From Thalassiosira profunda (Eukaryota; Bacillariophyta; Thalassiosirophyceae; Thalassiosirales; Thalassiosiraceae): DNA of 10,641 nucleotides. The stretch spans positions 1-10,641 of the forward strand of contig JALLAP010000798.1 of assembly GCA_036939355.1 (NCBI GenBank), read 5' to 3'. Of this stretch, positions 1-8,127 are shown in pieces. The translations under genes were made by a program, and so were the position numbers. How positions within the stretch are numbered: position 1 is the first letter of the stretch; each line of letters begins with the position of its first letter. The notes beneath the pieces are model-generated. The model was not told the DNA's origin. It made no database searches and saw nothing but the letters and a program-made list of their open reading frames with translations.

Positions 1-555
1 TACACCCAACTCTCTTAATGGGGCAGGTCTTGGCAGTCCAGCTATCGAACGCTCGGTTTGTCATCGAGTCGGCGGCCGGCCCCGCTGCGGAAGTCCGATC
101 AGTCGCGAAGGGACTTCGAGATCTCAAGACGGCGATTGACGTGGCGATTGAGAAGCTGACAGAGGACTCCGCCGACGGGATGTTAGATCTGGCCCCAAAA
201 CAGACTGCGGACGATTCAGACCCACTCGCTTACGTTTCGACGTCGACAGTATCAAAGTGTGAGGAGGCGTGCAATGCCATCGGAGAAATGGAGGTGTTGC
301 TTTCCCGAGCGCTGCCGCTCGTGCAGAAGTTCCCGGAGCGCTTTCCTCGCCTCAATCAAGCGTCATCAGGCAATGGGCCCCAATCCCGTCCCAGAGGCCA
401 GGCCCGCCATGCAGGAGTACGTCCTGCGCACTACCGATCCATCGAGCCCTTGCCAGCTGAGCGCTCGATTGGTCCCCAATTTGGACGAAGACCAGTCTGC
501 CTCGTTGTTCCACGGGAGCCTGCTCCTGGCACTGACGAAATGCTCGCGGGGTTGA
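1..555 (+). CDS. 3' part of an unrecognised protein gene, probable intron 294-369
   Basis: The frame is already open at the window start, so the 5' end is probably missing; the Met codon at 18 may be internal. The first part (3-293) reads as a helical, soluble protein rich in Glu, Ala and Ser (segments VRSVAKGLRDLKTAI and KCEEACNAIGEME). From about 370 the neighbouring frame reads more naturally (NPVPEARPAMQEYVLRTTD ... SLLLALTKCSRG) and stops at 553-555. A GT at 294 and an AG at 368-369 would remove 76 nt, the same size as other introns here, and would join the frames in phase 0. The donor GTGTTG is weak, and 294-350 also reads acceptably as coding (VLLSRALPLVQKF), so a different intron, or a frameshift in the gene or the assembly, is possible. 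Without splicing the first frame runs to 593. No family recognised. It converges on the kinase gene, whose stop lies 66 nt away. Confidence 0.42.
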
Positions 556-621
556 TGACGCATTCAGATGTTTTATGTTTCTATGTTAACTAAAGAGTGA
601 TGGTTAATCTTGCTGCAAGGC

Positions 622-1893
622 TCATTGATTTGTCAATGGTTTCGGCATGTTCCCAAAGAACGCAACCGCATCGTCAACATCAAATACGCTGTTCTCTTGT
701 TTCAAGCAGCTGGCAGACCCGCAGGACAAGCCAAATGCAAACGCTGTGGCCATTTCAAAGCCTTTCTCCTCCGAGGATGACGTTCCCTCGCTCCACTGTG
801 CCCGCTTCTCCGAAAGGTGCTTTCCAACTTTCGACGGAACAACGCCGAAGAAACCCTCGCCACTATGGTGGTGGAGGTATTGCCACGCCGACAGCGTCCC
901 TGCGGCAACGGTGTCCCCAGCACCTATCGGGAAAAGCGTCCCCTTGTCAGACAAGTCCACTGCCGGGAGGCGCCAAGTCTCAAAACTCGACGATGACGAC
1001 TCCGGCACCTCTACGAGATATCCCGGCCACTTCCCGTCCGTTATGCAGAGATAATCCAGGGCTCCAATGGCTTTGGTAAACTTTGCGACGAACCCTTTCG
1101 TTGATGCCGTCAGTTCCTCCAGTGTGACCCGCTCCGCTTCTCCGCTCTTGGAGACGCCGGCTAATTTGCACAGCTCTGCCGCGTTCAATTTCAATACTGC
1201 TCCTCCCGTTTTTGGGTTGTCGCCTTCAGCATATATACTCGACAGTGCATCTAGCAGCGGTTCCAGTCCTATCACAGAATCTATCAGCACCAGACTTTCC
1301 TTTCCTGCCAGACGAGTTGTCAGGTCGGCATACGTATCATCTGCACATCCCGGCGGCATCGACCCCATGATGCACACGCAATCCGCCTTTCCACCCGTTC
1401 CTGTCAGCTCCTCCACTTTCGATTGCAATTCTTCCATCTCAGACTTCGTCACCTCCCCCGACGTCTCGACCAATTCCGTCGCCTCGTCCGCCCCCACGAT
1501 GGTTGTGCACGTTCGCAATGGCGCCGCATTCCGCACCGTCAGTGCATCTGAGAGCCCAAAATTGCTCTTCAGTGTGTCAGACACAGCATCGCCTTCGGGC
1601 CCGCGGCCGAGAAATTGAGCCAATAGTACCTTGTCGTCCGACGCTTGCTGTTCTTGTTTTAGAAGGCAGGACATTGCGACGCCGACGTCCTGGCCCTTCC
1701 CGCCCACGCCCGTCTCGCACTCGGCGGCGCGGTGGACGTTTCCCGGCACGAGGTTTGCGCCTTGCGGTAGAACGAAGCGCTTTTGCAACGCGGCGTTGAG
1801 GCCGACCACAACCACCGATGTGGAGAGGGCGTCGGCGGTGGGCATGGCGACGGAGATGAGTGCGGCGGCGGTTAGGAGGGGTGGGGACTTCAT
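622..1893 (-). CDS. PfkB-family carbohydrate kinase (FruK/LacC-like) with N-terminal signal peptide
   Basis: Intact single-exon gene for 423 residues. The PfkB (ribokinase) fold is shown by the substrate-binding N-terminal strand with GLNAAL (31-36), the glycine motif GGKGQD (64-69) and the C-terminal signature GAGDTVAAG (324-332), where Asp327 is the expected catalytic base and the glycines form the anion hole. GLNAAL and GGKG-x-[DN] are closest to the 1-phosphofructokinase/tagatose-6-phosphate kinase branch, so a sugar phosphate is the likely ATP-dependent substrate; which one cannot be told. Bacterial relatives are near 310-320 residues; the extra length includes a Ser-rich insert and a loop after the signature helix. 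I chose the ATG at 1893 because it starts a hydrophobic leader (MKSPPLLTAAALISV ... ADALS) that runs almost straight into the kinase domain. An in-frame ATG at 1992 would place charged sequence before the leader and overlap the divergent promoter. The leader suggests entry into the endomembrane system, with no room for a transit peptide. Confidence 0.92.
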   Translation of the reverse strand: MKSPPLLTAAALISVAMPTADALSTSVVVVGLNAALQKRFVLPQGANLVPGNVHRAAECETGVGGKGQDVGVAMSCLLKQEQQASDDKVLLAQFLGRGPEGDAVSDTLKSNFGLSDALTVRNAAPLRTCTTIVGADEATELVETSGEVTKSEMEELQSKVEELTGTGGKADCVCIMGSMPPGCADDTYADLTTRLAGKESLVLIDSVIGLEPLLDALSSIYAEGDNPKTGGAVLKLNAAELCKLAGVSKSGEAERVTLEELTASTKGFVAKFTKAIGALDYLCITDGKWPGYLVEVPESSSSSFETWRLPAVDLSDKGTLFPIGAGDTVAAGTLSAWQYLHHHSGEGFFGVVPSKVGKHLSEKRAQWSEGTSSSEEKGFEMATAFAFGLSCGSASCLKQENSVFDVDDAVAFFGNMPKPLTNQ

Positions 1894-2003
1894 GGCTCGT
1901 CGGTTTAGCAAAAGTGTGGGTGAATGGTGAATGTGCGGGTTTTGGCTGGGCCGGCGTACGTCAGCAGCGGGGTATCTTGCTATTCCACACAACTGTCAGC
2001 ATC
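1894..2003. promoter_or_regulatory. Shared divergent promoter region, 110 bp
   Basis: The start codons of the kinase gene (-) and the plastid membrane protein gene (+) are only 110 bp apart, so both promoters must lie here or overlap the 5' ends. TACGTCA at 1957-1963 (TGACGTA on the other strand) carries an ACGT core of the bZIP/CRE type. Elements of that kind are known in CO2- and light-regulated algal promoters, but one 7-mer is weak evidence. No convincing TATA box was seen. Confidence 0.35.
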
Positions 2004-2686
2004 ATGAAGCGTCCTAGCCCCCGCGCCGCGCCACCAACAGCCCAATGCTGCCGGGCTGCATGCGCCCTGTTGGTTCTCCTCGCGCTTGCATCGCATCTGC
2101 CGTCCGTCGGCTCATTTACTTTGGAACCGTCATTGGCTGTCCGCCCGAAGATACCCATCACCGCTGCCAGTAAACCTCGCTGCACCCACCGTCAATCCGC
2201 GCTGACGAAACTGCGCTCGAAAGAAGAATCCGGCGATGTCGAATCGGCGCTGGGCGAGGCGGAAACGGTCATCCTCGGCGTCGCGGGAACGGCCGCATCG
2301 TCAATCATGCTCTACTCGGAATCGGTGCTGTTTCGGACGGGGTGCGGGCTGCCCGCCGGTCCGTTGGGGCTCGTGGGAGCGGCGGAGGGCATCAGCTACC
2401 TGGGCGTGGTGGCGTTGGTGGGCTATTCTGTATTCACGAAGGTTCGCACGGTGAGCAGTGCTGCAAGTCAGAGTACTCACATGATGTGCACTCGACACAA
2501 TCACCTACAATTTTGCATGCTTTCCAGGGAAAGGGGCTGCCAGCGGGGCCCGGTGGGATTCTCGGCGCAGCGGAGGGTCTAGCATATTTGGCCGTGGTTG
2601 CAGGATCGTTTGTATTGATCGCGCAAATCACAAATTTTGGATACATGCCCAATGCTGTTCCGATGGAGGGTGGAATGTGCCAATAA
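2004..2686 (+). CDS. Plastid-targeted small membrane protein with duplicated LPAGP-GAAEG module
   Basis: Two exons (2004-2450, 2528-2686) encode 201 residues. The 77-nt intron has a GTGAGC donor and a TTTCCAG acceptor and lies in phase 0; without splicing the frame runs on out of homology. Residues 1-37 are a signal peptide (CALLVLLALASHLPSVGS) cleaved before Phe38, followed by a basic Ser/Thr-containing stretch to about 75. This is the bipartite leader of complex plastids. The mature part has a hydrophobic segment (88-103) and then two copies of one module: TGCGLPAGPLGLVGAAEGIS (112-131) and TGKGLPAGPGGILGAAEGLA (149-168), each continuing into a hydrophobic stretch (to about 144 and 181). 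The tail ends in NFGYMPNAVPMEGGMCQ. This fits a thylakoid or envelope membrane protein. I recall similar sequences among algal plastid proteins of unknown function but cannot name a family, and I propose no activity. Confidence 0.82.
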
Positions 2687-2734
2687 TGAGGCGTTGGGCA
2701 CGGTCTTGGAGTGATGATTTGCATTATCCATCGA

Positions 2735-2795
2735 GCCGAAGCACGAGAGGCGGGTGTGCGGATATTTATCCGCACACCTGCTCTCGCGCTTTGGC
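2735..2795. repeat. 61-nt near-perfect inverted repeat (hairpin)
   Basis: The centre is a perfect 12-bp palindrome, GGTGTGCGGATA, then TT, then TATCCGCACACC. Outside it the arms keep pairing (GCCGAAGCACGAGAG on the left with CTCTCGCGCTTTGGC on the right) with a few mismatches and one bulge, giving arms of about 30 and 29 nt around a 2-nt loop. It lies 48 nt after the stop of the LPAGP gene and 93 nt before the start of the cysteine-rich gene. It could be a 3' UTR stem, a small-RNA precursor or the remnant of a foldback element. No flanking target duplication was seen. Confidence 0.85.
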
Positions 2796-2888
2796 AGAAT
2801 AGGCGAAATATCTGTGTATCTGTGTGTGTACACAATCAAAAATTTGGAGTAATGTGTGATGAGAGCGGCTCTGGTTACTTCAGATCCA

Positions 2889-3166
2889 ATGAAGCTAGTT
2901 CTCGCAGTCCTCCTGATCTTGCAACAATGCTCCGCTGCAATGCCCTATTGGTATTGGTATGCGACAGATGAAGAGATAACAACATACGTGAATGGCAGGG
3001 TTCCAACCTTAGCATGTCCGGTAAGGAGATTGTCACAGTCAAAGTAGTGAGCCGATCGGATTGTTCCAGTCATTTCTTCGTCACTCAAAGTAACTGCTGC
3101 TCCTTTCTCAGCTTGGAACTTACCGAGACTTTGCGAGAGGACACCGGCAAGATGGTTGCATACCCT
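2889..3166 (+). CDS. 5' exons of a secreted cysteine-rich protein (ephrin-receptor-like/GCC2-GCC3-like modules)
   Basis: Exon A (2889-3020) begins with a clear signal peptide, MKLVLAVLLILQQCSAA, then an aromatic stretch (MPYWYWYATDEE), and ends at CP before a GTAAGG donor. A 91-nt intron with the acceptor CTTTCTCAG (3021-3111) leads to exon B (3112-3166), which reads LGTYRDFARGHRQDGCIP and ends one base into a Cys codon at a GTATGG donor. Joined, ACPLGTYRD...GCIPC is a typical opening of protist cysteine-rich repeats of the ephrin-receptor-like/TNFR-like type. The next expected module appears in the right phase only at 8128, beyond the opposite-strand gene; see that entry. If the donor at 3167 is not used, the frame continues to a stop near 3240 and would overlap the opposite gene's coding end. 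The protein would be secreted or on the cell surface; its partner is unknown. An earlier in-frame ATG at 2856 gives a poorer signal peptide. Confidence 0.55.
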
Positions 3167-3181
3167 GTATGGCCTCGACAT

Positions 3182-6100
3182 CTACGATAGCATGTCCTGC
3201 AAATGCTTCCGCATTGCCTTTCCCTTTTGTTTTCCCGTGGTGAGAGACTTAAAGTAGGAGACGAAGTCCGAATCAAGAGCAATGGCATCCAAAATCGCAC
3301 GCGCTTTGACCACTGCATCGTCGCGTGCATCATCGGATTTGACGCCAGCTTTTGGTTGGACTGCCACAACCAGTTGGTTCGCCAATTTAGTCTTCAACAT
3401 GCCACGCGACAAGTTCCGGAAGTCGTTCTTCTTGGCCTTTTGTTGCGTGATGACATGTACAGCACGATACTTCGGTGACAGTCTCTGCACGACCGACTTC
3501 AAAACCTTGCACTTCAGAGCAATTCTCTTCTCACCGTCGGCATCGATTGCGTCTCTGGCATTCTCCAGCGCCAACGTGAGCTCAAACTGAAGATTGGCAG
3601 GGACAGGGCGGCCTCTGTTTAGCAAATGCATCACGACCTCTCTGATGCGCCCAATGCTGTAGTTTGAGGCCTTGAAGACGTCGTCCTTTGACAGCGCATC
3701 GAGAAGAGCGCGCGTCTCTGTCATCAGCCGATCCTTTGCGCTGCTATCGGAGATGACGACCGCAAATGAACACTGTACCCCATATTTGTTCTTCAGCGCG
3801 AATCGTGCATTCGATTCAGCCTTAGCATAGGCTCCAGCCGCAGCGTCAGTTGCAGCAACCGAAACATCAACAGGTTCGTTCGACCACTCCTTCGCGAGTT
3901 CTACGAGACATCGAAGTTTGCCCAGAGTGTCCGTGGTGGAGGCAAGGGCGGCAGTAGCCTGCTGCGTCAGTCGCTCGAGATCATTGACATCGTAGAATTT
4001 TGCAAGTGTAACTTGTCTATTCATCTTGGATGTCGCTTCTTCGAATGATTTGATCCCGTGCTCGATCATGTAGCTGGTCACTCGCGCTTCGAATCCATTG
4101 TGGCTAACAAACGAATGCAAGAGGTCGTATGTCACATCTTCAGCACGTGTGATGTGGCAGTATTCGTCTTGGGTCGAAGCGTAGTCGAGCACATCATCGG
4201 TTTGGGTCGCAAGATACGACAGGGCGACCGGGATGGCATAGTCGCTGGTCATGACCCGCTGGCCTCCAACGTCTTTTGGCTTCTTGATGAGGTGCTTCAC
4301 GAAAATCCTGATGCAGCTGTGTTCCATTCGGAGGAAGTGAGGGATCCCACAATTCACCACGTTGAGGCCGTTGCAGTCTCTCTTCAACAGCTTGTAGCCC
4401 GGGTAGTTGAGTCGGCTCCACAGCTCCGGAATCGCGGCAGCAAAGGCCTCCATCGTATTGGACTCACGCCTGCCTTCAGTATTGCAGAGGGGCGTTCGAA
4501 ACGTTGTCCCGCCAATCGCCGTGAACACGCGAGCCTCAAATCCGTCTCTGTCGTCCTCGTCCATCCGATCAGAGAGCGATTGACTGTAGCTCATTCCAAT
4601 GTAGATGAGAGAGAAATCGTCTTTAGCAGAGCGGTGCTGGTTCTCTGCGAGGAGCCTCAAAAAAAAGTTGCGAACAGGAGCCCCAAAATCGTCGGATCGC
4701 AAGGCCTCCTCAACCTGTGTCTTGACCTCGCCCCAGGTTCCGCAGAGGACGAGGAGGTACACGCCGCACCTCGTGGTGTCGACCTTACAAGACCTGCCCG
4801 GTATCCAACGCAAAATGAGACACGAGTTAGGTGCCAAATGAACTTAAACAAGATACACTCACCCCGTGGTCGTGCTTTCATGGAGCTTTGCAAAAAAATG
4901 CGTGGGAATGCTGGTTGCATCTTTCGACATCTTTGCGATGTCGATATACACCGGAGGCAGCCTCCCAGCAAGAATATCGACCACTTGCGCCGACTCCAAG
5001 ATGTGAGGAGGCAGCATGCCAGGAATTCCTGTGGAGTGATCGTGAGGGCCTGGGAGATCGCCGCCGTTTCGCAAGATGTGCTGCACGAGACGTCGCCTTT
5101 CAGGAGTGACCTCCCAGCCACGTGGATTTTTGCTCGTCTCCCAGAAGTATGCCGCGGCGTCAAAATACCGGTCATTCCAACGCAGATTGTAGAAGGTTTT
5201 GTCGTTCACGCTGCACCTGTTGAGAATGATTGGGTTGGTGCCATCACCCACAGCAGAAAGCTTGTTGGTCTCGCGGTCGTATACAGAGATGCCGACGCTG
5301 AGGAAAGCAGAAGCGCCGACAATGATGCGACTGGCGTCGTTCGCATGCGAGGATCCACCCTTCAAGTTGTCGAAAGCCGAGAGGAAATTGTTCTCTGCAA
5401 TGCGAAAGATCTCGACCTGCTCTGGAGACGTGCCATGCCGAAAGTCCTTCTTTGGTGGAAGCGGGATGGACCTTTCTCCGTCGGCAAAGATGGGCATTTC
5501 GTTAGCATTGTTGCTGATGTCGTGCAGGATGCTCCTCAGCAAGCTGTACTCGTCGTGTTCGACTGCGCCCTCGGCCGTTGCCTTGTCTTCCCTCTCCTTC
5601 CACGCAGGCAGCACATCTTCAGCGTTGTCCTGGTGCGAAGCAAGGGAGAGCAAGACTGAGTGTAGCTGTAGAAAGCAAGAAGTGGGCGCGGTATACCCAA
5701 GACGTACCTCCGTGGACACATCCTCCACCTCCACTGAATTGGCCTCGCCGTCCTCTCGCGCGGCTGCATCGGCCGCATGCGTTCCGTCGACCGACGTGGT
5801 GCTGGTCGACGGAGCAGCGTCCCAGCTCATTGCTCCGTCCCTTCGACCCGTCCCGTGCTCGACCGCGTCGCGGAGCGAGCCGTTGATCGAACCGCCCCCG
5901 CTCAACGTCGACCCGCTCGTTCCATCCGTGCTTTCGTTGGACGTGGTGATACCATTGAGGGAGTTGTTGGCCGTGTTGCTGTTGGCCGCGTGCATCTCGG
6001 AGTCCAACTTCAAAAGCAGCCAAAGATACCTTAGAAGAGCAGCAAGTCGTGGGACAATGAGGACTGCAATAAACGCACCTGCAGAGCGCCCTGCTCGACT

Positions 6101-7731
6101 ACCGACACGTCGAACTCGTGGGGGACGTCGTTGTTCGACGCGTGCATCTTGGCGTCCAACTCGGTAGCGTCCCCGCTTCTCTCTTCGTTTCCTCGCCCGC
6201 TCAACGTCGAACCGCTCGTTCCACCAGTGCTCTCGTTGGACGTGGCGTGTTTCTACAGAGAAGCAAAAGTTAGAGAAGGCGTGTAGACAATGCATCGCAG
6301 CAACATTAGATGGGATCAACTCACCACCGCTCTGTCCATCTCCTCGATAGTAGTGCATTCCTTTTCCTCCTCCTTTGGCGGCGTGACGACGTTTGACATC
6401 GCCTCCTCCCCCGCTCGCTTGGTAGATAGCTTGGGGGTGACGTGCTGCTTCTCCCTGGGCCTCTCCGATGGCGCCTTCTTCTCCCGCTTCTTCTTCAGCC
6501 GTGATCCCAATCCAGCGCGTCGAGGGGTCTTCAACTGCGCGGTGGTATCTTTGGCTGCTGCGTCGCCGTCCAGTGCTCCAATGCGTCGCTGCATAAACGT
6601 GACGGGAGGACGGGCAACATGAGATATGAATGGATTGAAGAGAACGACGCCGATGGTAATTCGTACCTGCGCCTCGGCGCCCTTCACATCCGCGTCGCCC
6701 TCCACAGGCTTCCTCGTCCCCTTGCTGGCCACCATTCCGCTCGTGGCCCCGGACGGCGGCGCGGCCCCGGTCCCCGGGGCAACGCCCCCCGGATGCTGCG
6801 GCACATCGAGCAGATTAACCAGCTCTCTCGTCACTGTCGTAAACCCCCCTAACCCTAACTCGTCAGCCAATTTGGTTGATATGGCGTTGGTGGCGGCGCC
6901 CGGAAGAGTCTCGGCGGCGCGCGCGCCGGCCGCCCCGGAGGTGCCGAGTGTGCCTGCCAATGTAGCAAGAATCAAACATGAACACATATGTGAGCACTTC
7001 TGATTTTGCACAATAATTGCACAACAGCACAACAACTCACCCCCCGGTGCGCTCTTGGCGCTTTCCTTGCCCGTGTCTGTCCTCTCGCTGGCGCTCCGCC
7101 TTGCATTTGTCACGTGGTCCACCCCAAATCCGGTCCAGGCCGGCGTCCCGACATCCGACTTGGCCGCGGAGGATGCGCACGGGCGCCACGACGCACGCCG
7201 AGGACTGCCACTTGTCTTGGGCCTAGGACGGTTCCTTGCAACGCGGCTGGGCGATCCCTTGGGCGACGCGTTGGCAAGGCGTTTCTGTGGCTGGCCGCGG
7301 GTGGCGTCGGAGCGGCGCACCACTTCCGTGCCCGCCATGCCCGCCATGCCCGACCCCTCCACGCCGAGCAGGGTATCCTCCTCCGCCCCGTCCGTCCTCT
7401 CCTCCACATCCACCGCATCGTCGTCAACATTGCTCTGGCCGGATGCAAATGGCCAACGGGCGGGAGATGGACCACCGACGGGAGGTGTGCGCACGCCCTG
7501 CGTCGAAGAACGCACGTCCTGCGCCGCCGAGACGGCAACGCTTCCAGGCGGAGGGACGGGCCAACCATTTGCATTTGCATTTGCATTGGCCGCGGTGAGT
7601 GCGGTGGACGCTCCTCCATCCCCTGGCCCATTTCCTGGTGCAGTGAAATGTGAGCCCCGGCTTGTCGAGGATCCCCTTGCAGTCGTCTCTGCAATCCCCA
7701 CCGCCTCAGTTGCATTGTCCTCTTCCATCAT
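3182..7731 (-). CDS. Seven-exon gene for a 1364-residue protein with a GIY-YIG-like core
   Basis: Exons, in reading order: 7731-7041, 6953-6667, 6588-6325, 6252-6079, 6007-5708, 5629-4863, 4793-3182. The six introns (87, 78, 72, 71, 78 and 69 nt) have GTGAGT, GTACG or GTGCG donors and CAG, TAG or AAG acceptors; phases agree at every join. Residues 1-470 are low-complexity, with an Ala-Asn run and a Lys/Arg-rich patch (GSRLKKKREKKAPSERP, exon 3) that may be a nuclear localisation signal. Exons 4-5 carry repeats (TSNEST-GTSGSTLSG; LD-x-x-MHA). Residues about 573-827 form an unrecognised globular domain. Residues 838-989 resemble a GIY-YIG nuclease: CGVYLLVL (837-844), LIYIGMSYSQSLSDR (890-904, with Arg904) and MEHSCI with Glu985. 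The 50-residue gap between GVY and YIG is far longer than usual, so nuclease activity is a hypothesis. The C-terminal 370 residues are helical and not recognised. A stop upstream at about 7798 makes 7731 the first Met. The gene lies wholly between the two halves of the cysteine-rich gene. It could instead be two adjacent genes, though I saw no break that requires this. Confidence 0.68.
5891..6250 (-). repeat. Diverged internal repeats spanning exons 4 and 5 of the nested gene
   Basis: The peptide TSNESTGGTSGSTLSG in exon 4 recurs as TSNESTDGTSGSTLSG in exon 5, about 299 nt apart. LDAKMHASNN and LDSEMHAANSN recur about 152 nt apart, across intron 4. The spacing suggests a roughly 150-nt unit that was multiplied and then diverged, with an intron inside the array. 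Confidence 0.65.
6847..6858. repeat. Two telomere units inside coding exon 2 of the nested gene
   Basis: CCCTAACCCTAA on the plus strand is read from the minus strand as TTAGGGTTAGGG, within the codons for ELGLGGF. It is too short to be more than suggestive, but it matches the units at 8779-9001. Confidence 0.6.
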
Positions 7732-8127
7732 TGCTGATGATGAATTTTTGGGTACACAATTTAGGCGACCAAGCGGCCGATATTGGTGATAGCCCGATCA
7801 AGAGCCGGCGGTTGGCCAAATGAGCAAGAAGTGGTCCATCGACAAGTGTGCTTGCCGCTGGCTCTTCTTCCCTCTTCTTTGCCCCTCTCCGCTCTGTTTG
7901 TTCTCTCTCTGCTGATGCGCATTGGCATCAACAACGGATCAACACCCAAAGTAGCTTTCAAACCAACATACTGAGTTCCGTCGCTCACATCTTCACAAAT
8001 CTTCGCACAAGAGAGAGGTCTTTGTGGCCATCCATTCCCAGTGGTCTGGGCAGCGCACGCCCAGCTGCTGCCTCGGCGCCCGACCAAAGGAGCCATGCAT
8101 GGCGACGGCGAGCCGAGGAGGGAGAAG
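7732..8127. other. 396-nt stretch without a supported exon; probable promoter of the nested gene
   Basis: This lies upstream of the nested gene's start on the minus strand and just before the resumed cysteine-rich exons on the plus strand. It holds a long pyrimidine-rich tract at about 7861-7911 (purine-rich on the nested gene's sense strand), which could be a promoter element or a splice-related tract for a small plus-strand exon I could not define. No coding frame here was convincing on either strand. Confidence 0.4.

Larger units (their letters stand above)
3167..8127 (+). other. Proposed giant intron (or insertion) of the cysteine-rich gene, containing the opposite-strand gene
   Basis: All other introns found here are 69-94 nt; this gap would be 4961 nt. 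The donor GTATGG at 3167 leaves a single T, and the acceptor AAG at 8125-8127 supplies GC, restoring the Cys of C-x-x-C and the frame of the following PPGRYG module. The acceptor is purine-rich and poor, so insertion of a DNA segment into a former exon or short intron is an alternative. No clear terminal inverted repeats or target-site duplication were found at the borders. Confidence 0.4.

Noticed and set aside
2735..2795. Bacterial-type terminator or CRISPR repeat
   Set aside because: The window is eukaryotic with introns, no T-run follows the stem, and no repeat-spacer array is present.
4058..5659. A 533-codon open frame on the plus strand
   Set aside because: It lies antisense to exons 6 and 7 of the nested gene. 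The minus reading has consistent introns, a plausible protein and motif order; the plus reading is Val/Arg/His-rich as expected of a complement shadow.
5199..6167. Plus-strand open frame of 322 codons
   Set aside because: It is antisense to exons 4 to 6 of the nested gene and crosses their splice sites; the Ser-rich composition reflects the complement.
7567..7587. Triple ATTTGC repeat as a regulatory octamer cluster
   Set aside because: It lies inside exon 1 of the nested gene and encodes the Ala-Asn run; codon repetition explains it.
7055..7789. Plus-strand open frame of 244 codons
   Set aside because: It is antisense to exon 1 of the nested gene, rich in Pro, Ala and Ser from GC-rich low complexity, and lacks splice logic.
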